From: JBGUVL01 sp964370395 | Lineage (GTDB): Bacteria; Bacillota_I; Bacilli_A; Erysipelotrichales; Erysipelotrichaceae | Direction of reading: 5' to 3' | Assembly (NCBI GenBank): GCA_964370395.1 | Contig: CAYJIZ010000017.1 | Coordinates: forward strand, 1 to 59,431 | Length of the DNA: 59,431 nucleotides | Shown: positions 53,135 to 59,431 of the stretch, piece after piece | Position numbering within the stretch: position 1 is the first letter of the stretch | Layout: every line of letters starts with the position of its first letter | Program-made: the position numbers and the translations under genes | Notes under the pieces: model-generated | Databases searched by the model: none | What the model saw: the letters and a program-made list of their open reading frames with translations, nothing else | Told to the model about the DNA's origin: nothing

Positions 53135-54313
53135 ATGAAAAAAACAATCATCATCGCTGTAACAAGCAGTATTGCTGCCTTTAAAAGTGTGCAATTAACA
53201 AGTGATTTAATAAAAAAAGGATACGATGTAGAAGTCATTATGAGTAAAAATGCAACACAGTTTATTCAACCCTTAACTTTTTCATCGCTAACCAAACACA
53301 AAACATATGTCGAAACATTTGATCGTGAAGTCGATTATAGTATCGAGCATATCGCATTAGCCAAACGTGCTGATGTTTTTATCATCGCACCAGCGAGTGC
53401 AAACGTCATTGCGAAAGTAGCACATGGCATTTGTGACGATATGCTAACGACTACCTTTTTGGCAGCCACATGTCCAAAATTAATCGCTCCGGCAATGAAC
53501 ACACAAATGTGGAAAAACCCCATCACACAGGATAACATAAGCAAATGCCAACACTATGGAATGCACATTATCGCTCCTGAAAGTGGACGCTTGGCTTGTG
53601 AAGACATCGGTGAAGGCAAACTAGCAAGTAATGCGATTTTGATTGATGCAATCCAACAAGCATTGCAAACAGACAAACCACTGCAAAATAAAAAAATAAT
53701 GATTAGCGCTGGTGCGACAATTGAGAGTATTGACCCAGTTCGTTTTATTACTAACCATTCCAGTGGAAAAATGGGGTATGCATTAGCCAAAGCAGCCCGT
53801 AACTTGGGTGCGGATGTCACACTAGTCAGCGCACCGACAACATTAGATAAAATACCAGGTATTACAACCATCGGTGTACAAACAACAAAACAGATGTTTG
53901 ATGCTGCCTTGCAGCATTACGAAAACATGGATTATATTATTTGTGCGGCTGCCCCTGCAGATTATACGATGCGCCATTACAGTGAGCACAAAATAAAAAA
54001 ACAAGGGGATACCTTAACCTTAGAACTGGAACGCAATCCTGATATTCTCGCTTATTTAGGAGCACACAAAAGCCATCAAAAAATTTGTGGTTTTGCTGCA
54101 GAAAGCGAAAATGCAATCGAAAATGCAACCCAAAAGTTCCACAATAAAAATTGCGATGTGATGGTCATCAACAACATTCTACAAGAAGGAGCAGGTTTCA
54201 AAGGTGATACGAACATCGTATCCATCTTAGACAAAGATGGTATTACGCATTATGACAAGATGGACAAAGAACAATTGGCATACATCATTTTAGAAACCTT
54301 ATACAGCAAATAG
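53135..54313 (+). CDS. coaBC: Bifunctional phosphopantothenoylcysteine decarboxylase/synthetase
   Basis: The 392-residue Dfp protein carries out two CoA steps. The N-terminal flavoprotein CoaC (1-175) has SSIAAFKS, active-site SIEHIALAKRAD and the PAMNTQMW substrate motif. The C-terminal CoaB (about 180-390) has ISAGATIESIDPVRFITN and HSSGKMGYALA. It lies 3 bases after panT and 10 before coaX. Confidence 0.95.
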   Translation: MKKTIIIAVTSSIAAFKSVQLTSDLIKKGYDVEVIMSKNATQFIQPLTFSSLTKHKTYVETFDREVDYSIEHIALAKRADVFIIAPASANVIAKVAHGICDDMLTTTFLAATCPKLIAPAMNTQMWKNPITQDNISKCQHYGMHIIAPESGRLACEDIGEGKLASNAILIDAIQQALQTDKPLQNKKIMISAGATIESIDPVRFITNHSSGKMGYALAKAARNLGADVTLVSAPTTLDKIPGITTIGVQTTKQMFDAALQHYENMDYIICAAAPADYTMRHYSEHKIKKQGDTLTLELERNPDILAYLGAHKSHQKICGFAAESENAIENATQKFHNKNCDVMVINNILQEGAGFKGDTNIVSILDKDGITHYDKMDKEQLAYIILETLYSK

Positions 54314-54323
54314 GAGGCAACTT

Positions 54324-55091
54324 ATGTTATTAGTCGCAGACATTGGAAATACGAATATTACGATTGGAATTTATGATAATGATACATTAATGGCGAACTA
54401 TCGTTTGACCACTTGGTTTAAACGTACCAGTGATGAATATGGATTTATGATTATTAACTTCTTGCATAATAGTAATGTCAGTGCCGATGATATCGATGAT
54501 GTAATCGTGGCAAGTGTTGTTCCTAAAATTATGCATTCCTTCTCTAATTCCATTCGTAAATACATCAACAAGGAACCGATTATTGTAGGGCCTGGAATCA
54601 AAACAGGAATATCGATTAAAATAGACAACCCAAGAGAAGTAGGAGCAGACCGTATTGTTGATGCAGTAGGTGCTTACTATACGTATGGGGGAAATATCTT
54701 AGTCATCGATTTTGGTACTGCCACTACCTTTGAATACGTAAACAACGCAGGAGAATACTGTGGTGGTAGCATTGTGCCAGGGATTGAAATTAGTGTACAA
54801 GCACTATCAAGCAACACTGCCAAACTACCAGAAATTGAAATTAAACCAACACAAAGTGTCTTAGCGACAAATACAATTAGCGGTATGCAATCGGGTATCT
54901 TTTATGGGTATTTAGGATTAACGGAATTTATGATTGATAAGTTCAAACAAGAAATCAATCAGGATATCAAAGTCATCGCAACCGGAGGACTAGGAAGAAT
55001 CATTGCGGAAAACACACAAAAAATTGATGTGTATGATCCTGACCTAACCTTTAAAGGATTGAAACTTATTTATGATCGCCAAGCAAAGTAA
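54324..55091 (+). CDS. coaX: Type III pantothenate kinase
   Basis: The 255-residue ASKHA-type enzyme phosphorylates pantothenate, the first step of CoA synthesis. It has phosphate loop DIGNTNITIG (residues 5-14), pantothenate site GADRIVDAVGAYY and the motif FGTATTFEYV. It is insensitive to CoA feedback in characterised homologues, so control at the leader RNA would make sense. Co-transcribed with panT and coaBC, and overlaps the next gene by 20 bases. Confidence 0.95.
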   Translation: MLLVADIGNTNITIGIYDNDTLMANYRLTTWFKRTSDEYGFMIINFLHNSNVSADDIDDVIVASVVPKIMHSFSNSIRKYINKEPIIVGPGIKTGISIKIDNPREVGADRIVDAVGAYYTYGGNILVIDFGTATTFEYVNNAGEYCGGSIVPGIEISVQALSSNTAKLPEIEIKPTQSVLATNTISGMQSGIFYGYLGLTEFMIDKFKQEINQDIKVIATGGLGRIIAENTQKIDVYDPDLTFKGLKLIYDRQAK

Positions 55092-55794
55092 CGTTAAGAG
55101 TTCACAAGCACAATTAGAAAAAAGAGGCTATATTCGTTCTATTCCTGCCATTTACGCACAGAAAAACGAAACAGAATACTTTGCCCTACTTCATTCTAAC
55201 AACGCAATGGAACGTTCTTATGCAGCGAGAGCCCTATTGGAGTATATCTATTTAGAAAGCGTAAGCGCAAATTTAATTCAAGCATTCATAAAAGAGAAAG
55301 CACTGTATACTAGAATTGAAATAGCAAACACACTACAACAAGGAAACCAACATACCTTAGCGATGCTATTTCCACATCTTGCAACACTGCCAAACAAGCA
55401 ACATAAAACATTACCAGATGGAGTAAGCAAGAAAAAGACTTACTTGTTGCCAAGAGATGGTATTGCTCGCATTATCGCTCATATGGATGCAAGTTATTTA
55501 CCGATATGCATTCAACAACTAAAAAAATGCACTATCTTACAAGCGCGCGAATTAATCGATGCCATCGGTTTTCTTTGTTACCACAATAACTGTGCAAAAG
55601 TAGAAGACTACCAACAATTACAAGGCTATTTTAATACGATTGATGATGTTGTTTGCAAGTGGAAACTCATCATGTGTTTTGCCGCCTATTGGCCTTATAG
55701 TGAAGCCCAATTAACGCAAATAAGCCAACAAGATAACTTTTATGCTTTAGAAGCACAACGCGCTATCAACTTAGCAAAGAAGCCAACCAAATAA
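55072..55794 (+). CDS. Hypothetical protein following coaX
   Basis: The 240-residue soluble protein has no recognised family. It is largely helical, with regularly spaced pairs of helices (YAARALLEYIY, IEIANTLQQG, ARELIDAIGFLC) reminiscent of HEAT/ARM repeats. The ATG at 55072 lies inside the end of coaX. Its stop is in the loop of the operon terminator. Co-transcription with the CoA genes is the only functional hint. Confidence 0.65.
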   Translation: MIAKQSNVKSSQAQLEKRGYIRSIPAIYAQKNETEYFALLHSNNAMERSYAARALLEYIYLESVSANLIQAFIKEKALYTRIEIANTLQQGNQHTLAMLFPHLATLPNKQHKTLPDGVSKKKTYLLPRDGIARIIAHMDASYLPICIQQLKKCTILQARELIDAIGFLCYHNNCAKVEDYQQLQGYFNTIDDVVCKWKLIMCFAAYWPYSEAQLTQISQQDNFYALEAQRAINLAKKPTK

Positions 55795-55808
55795 TGGTTG
55801 GCTTTTTC
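55781..55808 (+). terminator. Terminator of the CoA operon; the stop codon is in its loop
   Basis: AGCCAACCA (55781-55789) and TGGTTGGCT (55795-55803) followed by TTTT. The loop AATAA contains the TAA at 55792-55794. Confidence 0.88.
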
Positions 55809-55862
55809 TATGTCTTAAACTTATTCAATAGCATCGATAACAATGCAAAATCATTTCACAAA

Positions 55863-55890
55863 TAAAAAAAGTTCTTGTAAACAAGAACTA
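55863..55890 (-). terminator. Terminator of the patatin-like gene, overlapping its stop codon
   Basis: AGTTCTTGT (55870-55878) and ACAAGAACT (55881-55889) form a perfect stem followed by T7 on the minus strand. Two bases of the stop codon are in the stem. Confidence 0.88.
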
Positions 55891-56742
55891 GTTTTCTATA
55901 AATTGTTTTATTTGTTCCAAACGAGAAATCGTATCCGTATACCCTAAGTTAAACCAAGGTTCCAATTTTTCACGATCTGTCGTATAACGAGATACCCCAT
56001 AATCTGCACTTGGACGAAGCACTAATGCTTTCCCTTGTTTCTCTAACTCTTTCACCATATCCCATTGCTTCTTATAATTCAAATGACGAATTTTTAAATC
56101 TTCAGCAATGTGCGGTTGTTTACGATACAATAATTTCGCCAAACAAATTTGCCAACCTGGTGCAGGTTTACGCACATAGTTTTCTTCTTTTGTCGATATA
56201 AAAATATGCTTATCATTTCCTGCTTTTACACTTTGTTCAATGGGAATCATATCAATTAAACCCGCATCCATGTACATCTTACCTTGAAACTTATGTGGTT
56301 TCGCTAGCATCAACAACGCACATGCTGCTTTTACTAAAATTTGATCTTCATCCAGATACTCTTTTGAATAATACACTACTTTACCTTCTTCAATATCGTA
56401 CAAACCAATATCAAGTTGTGTATCACTTTCGTAAAATGTTTTGTAATCAAGAGGTGCTCTTTCTTCGATAAAACGACATGTTTCTTCAATTCCAAACAAC
56501 CCGTGTTCCTTAATCAGCGGGCGAATTCCCACTGCTCCTTTATTAGAAGCGGAATCAATTCCGGTAATTGGAAAACGTTCACTTTGACGAGATACATAAG
56601 GCAATAAATTTTCTGCACCTGCACTGATTCCAACACAGTAAGAAAATAACATTCCTTGGTCAACAAGCGCCTTTAATGCACCTGATGTATAAGCTCCCTT
56701 GGTCCCTCCACCTTCACAGATTAAACCAACTTTATTTTTCAT
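55888..56742 (-). CDS. Patatin-like phospholipase
   Basis: The 284-residue cytoplasmic protein has the patatin fold (RssA/YjjU-like). The oxyanion loop CEGGGTKGAYTSGAL is at residues 9-23, the nucleophile serine in VGISAGAEN (GXSXG, about 38-46), and the catalytic Asp in MDAGLIDMIP. The catalytic dyad is therefore complete. It probably acts on lipid esters; the substrate is unknown. It has its own promoter between cls and itself. Confidence 0.9.
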   Translation of the reverse strand: MKNKVGLICEGGGTKGAYTSGALKALVDQGMLFSYCVGISAGAENLLPYVSRQSERFPITGIDSASNKGAVGIRPLIKEHGLFGIEETCRFIEERAPLDYKTFYESDTQLDIGLYDIEEGKVVYYSKEYLDEDQILVKAACALLMLAKPHKFQGKMYMDAGLIDMIPIEQSVKAGNDKHIFISTKEENYVRKPAPGWQICLAKLLYRKQPHIAEDLKIRHLNYKKQWDMVKELEKQGKALVLRPSADYGVSRYTTDREKLEPWFNLGYTDTISRLEQIKQFIEN

Positions 56743-56762
56743 ATACTCACCTCAACAGTAAA

Positions 56763-56790
56763 ATTATACCGATATTTATAAAAATAACAA
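56763..56790 (-). promoter_or_regulatory. Promoter of the patatin-like gene
   Basis: TTGTTA (56790-56785), 16-bp spacer, TATAAT (56768-56763) on the minus strand. Confidence 0.7.
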
Positions 56791-56797
56791 GGTCTTC

Positions 56798-58342
56798 TTA
56801 CATTAATGGTGCAAGTAAATTCAATACCGCACGTACCATACGTACTGGCAATCTGGTTTTCATACAATCGCTGTACGTTATTTCTTGTGATTTTTCTAAT
56901 GTTTCAATATAATCATCTTTCATTTCTTTTATTAATGAACTCTTATAGAACCAAACTCCACATTCATAATGCAAATAGTAACTGCGATAATCCATATTCG
57001 TTGTTCCTACAATCGCATACTTATCATCCGCAACAAATGTTTTCGCATGTACAAACCCTGGTGTGTATTCGTAAATTTTAACACCATTTTTCGTAAGCTC
57101 TGTATAATTATGCTTCGTTAACGCAAACACATACCACTTATCTGGGATATGTGGCACTAAAATACGCACATCAACTCCATTTTTACTCGCTAAAATCAAA
57201 CTCGTTTTCGTTTCTTGGTCAATCACCAAATACGGTGTCATAATGTACACGTATTCACTTGCGTTATTGATGATATTGATATGAGATAACTCTCCCACAT
57301 TTTCATCATCGGTTGGCGAATCCGAGAAAGGTTGAACCAACCCATCGTTTTCAATATGAGAAAACACTTTAGAAGAAAGATGAAACTTCGTATACTCATC
57401 TTTGTTTTCTGCCTTCTCATCAAAATTCCAAAATTGTAGAAACATCAAAGTAAAACTCCAAACGGCTGTTCCTTCAATTAAACATCCACAATCTTTCCAA
57501 TGTCCAAAACGATTCTTTTTATTAATGTATTCATCCGCTAAATTAATACCACCCGTCATCGCAATACGACCATCGACAACTAATATTTTACGGTGATCTC
57601 GATTGTTCATTTGAATCGCCAATTTCGCTTTAATCGGATTAAACACTTTTGTTTTAATTCCCATCTTATTTAATGTAACATAGTACTTTGGATCAAAGGT
57701 TGTCGCCGTTCCAAAATCATCATACATCAAACGAACATCCACGCCTTCTTCCACTTTTTGTCGAAGAACTTTTACGATTTCACTCCACATATATCCATGG
57801 TCAATAATGAAAAACTCCATAAAGATGAACTTCTTCGCATCACGCAAATGTTTCATCATCTCTTCAAACTGCGCTTCTCCAATCGCAAAAAACTGCGTTC
57901 TTGTATTTTTATAAATCGGAAACTGACTCGCATTAGAAATGTACATCGATTGTTTGTATGCACTTGGATCATTCTCTTTTACATCCTTTAATATTTCGGC
58001 TTCTTTATCAAGATAACGATTCATCGTTTTACTCAATTTCGAGTCACGTACACGCAACGCCTTCGGTACCTTTTTTGCACCAAATACAAAGTACATTAAA
58101 CTTCCTAATACGGGTGTTACTAAAATTAACATAATCCAAGTTAATCGATACGTTGGATTATCCGGTCTAGCCGCGATGTAGATGGCTAAAATAATAGATA
58201 ATACGCGAAAAAACGTATTAAACGGTATACTGTATTCACTCAATATCAACGCTGGCACTGTGATAATTGCAATTTGCACAACAATCAAAAGCGCAACGAT
58301 GAACAACTTATGCGATAATAACTTTAACAGTTGTTTTACCAT
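56798..58342 (-). CDS. cls: Cardiolipin synthase
   Basis: The 514-residue membrane phospholipase-D family enzyme joins two phosphatidylglycerol molecules. Two N-terminal helices (about 12-33, 42-60, with a third near 75-88) precede two PLD domains with the HKD motifs NRDHRKILVVDG (about 250) and FVHAKTFVADDKYAIVG (about 430). Length and layout fit Firmicutes Cls. It starts 18 bases after the stop of an upstream membrane protein gene and is probably co-transcribed with it. Confidence 0.94.
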   Translation of the reverse strand: MVKQLLKLLSHKLFIVALLIVVQIAIITVPALILSEYSIPFNTFFRVLSIILAIYIAARPDNPTYRLTWIMLILVTPVLGSLMYFVFGAKKVPKALRVRDSKLSKTMNRYLDKEAEILKDVKENDPSAYKQSMYISNASQFPIYKNTRTQFFAIGEAQFEEMMKHLRDAKKFIFMEFFIIDHGYMWSEIVKVLRQKVEEGVDVRLMYDDFGTATTFDPKYYVTLNKMGIKTKVFNPIKAKLAIQMNNRDHRKILVVDGRIAMTGGINLADEYINKKNRFGHWKDCGCLIEGTAVWSFTLMFLQFWNFDEKAENKDEYTKFHLSSKVFSHIENDGLVQPFSDSPTDDENVGELSHINIINNASEYVYIMTPYLVIDQETKTSLILASKNGVDVRILVPHIPDKWYVFALTKHNYTELTKNGVKIYEYTPGFVHAKTFVADDKYAIVGTTNMDYRSYYLHYECGVWFYKSSLIKEMKDDYIETLEKSQEITYSDCMKTRLPVRMVRAVLNLLAPLM

Positions 58343-58360
58343 TCTAGCAATCCCCTTTCC

Positions 58361-59287
58361 TTATCCTAAATACGACAATAGCAACGTTGTCACTTCCTCC
58401 AATAAGCTTTCGTCATACGTAGTATCCTTACTACTACATACGCCTTTTACAATCAATTCATTCTTTTCCAAATAACCTTGCGAGATCATCATCGCATTGC
58501 TTAAGTGATCAATTGGTAATTGAATGGAATCGGATGCTTCCAGTGTACATTGCTTCACTTTACAACTTCCTTTGTATTTTTTTACTAACGTTGCAACTTC
58601 CTTCTTCACTTGTTTACGATACCCTATTCCCAAGGTATCTCCTTGTCCTAAACAATACAAAACAATTTTAATCGGGTTTCGATGAATGTTTTGTAGATAG
58701 GACTCTATCGCTTCACTACCTTGCATCTTAAATGTATTCGCATCGCTAAACACAAACGCGATTTCCTTGCGTTTTGCACCTAATCTTTCACTCACTTCAT
58801 ACGCTGTTTGGATAGCCGTATTTCTTCCTATCGTATTGCGTGCATTCGCAAATCCACGAAACACAAATACCACCAAAAACAACAAATACGCAACGGCAAT
58901 CGCCGAAGCGAACATTCTTAAATCAGCACTTAAAAAGGTAGGAAATACATACACAAATGCCAATAAAAACAAATAACATATAATCATCGGTGCGTAGTAA
59001 GGAAGAAAGTTTTTCTTCAATGACATCGTCCCGTTTTGTATATACATCTTATAATTTGGCCACAATACTTTACGTGGGTTTTCATAGGGAACAACGATTA
59101 CGCTTTTCGCAGTCTTAAAGTTACCAACATAAATATTATGTACCTTTTTCATTCCCACTCGTGTAGAAATCACTTCTGCTTTGTAACCTAACGTAGCAAA
59201 TGTTTCCATTAACGAAGTGGCAAATTTCATTTTTTCTCTTTTTGTAAAACAACGAAGTCTTTGCTTCGCATCGAATCTTTTTTCCAC
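58361..59287 (-). CDS. Membrane protein with degenerate M28-peptidase-like domain
   Basis: The 308-residue protein has an N-terminal soluble part (1-90), two hydrophobic helices (about 98-118, 125-146), then a domain that resembles the M28 aminopeptidase core: RNTIGRNTAIQTAYEVSERLGAKRKEIAFVFSDANTFKMQGSEAI. In active enzymes the corresponding segment is DNxSGxAA... followed by Glu metal ligands. Here the Asp and Glu ligands are missing, so catalysis is unlikely. The resemblance is moderate. First gene of an operon with cls; a TATAAT lies at 59321-59316. Confidence 0.5.
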   Translation of the reverse strand: MEKRFDAKQRLRCFTKREKMKFATSLMETFATLGYKAEVISTRVGMKKVHNIYVGNFKTAKSVIVVPYENPRKVLWPNYKMYIQNGTMSLKKNFLPYYAPMIICYLFLLAFVYVFPTFLSADLRMFASAIAVAYLLFLVVFVFRGFANARNTIGRNTAIQTAYEVSERLGAKRKEIAFVFSDANTFKMQGSEAIESYLQNIHRNPIKIVLYCLGQGDTLGIGYRKQVKKEVATLVKKYKGSCKVKQCTLEASDSIQLPIDHLSNAMMISQGYLEKNELIVKGVCSSKDTTYDESLLEEVTTLLLSYLG

Positions 59288-59431
59288 TATCTAAAACCTC
59301 CAAATTCACTTCATTATTATACCTCATTTTAAAGTGTAAGTCTAAGTGTTTAATAAATACAAAAAAGAGACTATACATGAAGTAGTAAAATAAAAGTAGA
59401 CACACAAAAAGTACAAAAATGTATTTAAAGT
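59288..59431. promoter_or_regulatory. Right-end intergenic region
   Basis: It contains TTAGAC, 18 bp, TATAAT (59321-59316 for the -10, minus strand), which probably drives the M28-like/cls operon. Nothing else is recognised up to the window end. Confidence 0.4.

Noticed and set aside
1..59431. Mobile elements, phage genes, tRNA or rRNA genes
   Set aside because: No transposase, integrase, terminal repeat, or structured tRNA/rRNA sequence was seen; gene content is chromosomal housekeeping and surface functions.

Overview
The window is an AT-rich, densely coded bacterial chromosome segment with the character of a low-GC Gram-positive (Firmicutes). Supporting signs are AGGAGG-type ribosome sites, a T-box leader, an ECF-type vitamin transporter, lipobox and sorting-type surface proteins, and paired halves of transketolase. 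The PEPCK-like P-loop protein, the YrrN/YrrO pair and the large surface protein would suit a host-associated Erysipelotrichia-like organism, but that placement is an inference. I see no rRNA, tRNA, CRISPR array, phage or insertion sequence.

Layout. 1-8.4 kb (mostly minus): the start of a secreted cell-wall amidase, a PEPCK/HPr-kinase-like P-loop protein, a tRNA wobble-hydroxylation pair co-transcribed with prolyl-tRNA synthetase, a HAD phosphatase and a secreted surface protein. 8.6-13.7 kb: an ABC-2 exporter (two permeases and an ATPase) divergent from a NarL-family two-component system, the arrangement of drug/antibiotic-sensing exporters. 13.7-20.2 kb: a large sensory diguanylate cyclase, a UPF0210/ACT pair, thioredoxin, a DUF3284 protein and mannose-6-phosphate isomerase. 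20.2-27.3 kb: deoC, split transketolase, an ascorbate-type (Ula/Sga) PTS and its PRD activator. 27.4-32.0 kb: an SGNH hydrolase, Tex, a split chromate-type transporter and a pentapeptide-repeat protein that looks leaderless.

32-44 kb holds the most unusual material. A 2392-residue surface protein carries six and a half tandem 552-bp repeats with very recent internal duplications, and it ends in a three-helix membrane anchor rather than an LPXTG signal. Upstream is a leader of about 430 nt with a small ORF. Next comes an operon encoding NAD(P)HX repair (nnr), a PfkB-like sugar-kinase homologue that has lost its catalytic motif, and a SARP/BTAD-type regulator with a degenerate GGDEF domain.

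44.5-48.6 kb is a tryptophan-uptake operon: a T-box RNA with a UGG specifier, then trpX, trpY, trpZ and a second trpX. 48.8-51 kb: an XRE regulator convergent with a membrane diguanylate cyclase. 51-55.8 kb: hflX, then a CoA operon (panT-like ECF S component, coaBC, coaX and an unknown gene) preceded by an uncharacterised structured leader RNA. 55.9-59.3 kb: a patatin-like lipase, cardiolipin synthase and a degenerate M28-peptidase-like membrane protein.

A recurrent feature is extreme compactness. Many intrinsic terminators contain the stop codon of the gene they terminate, and most operon genes overlap or nearly touch.
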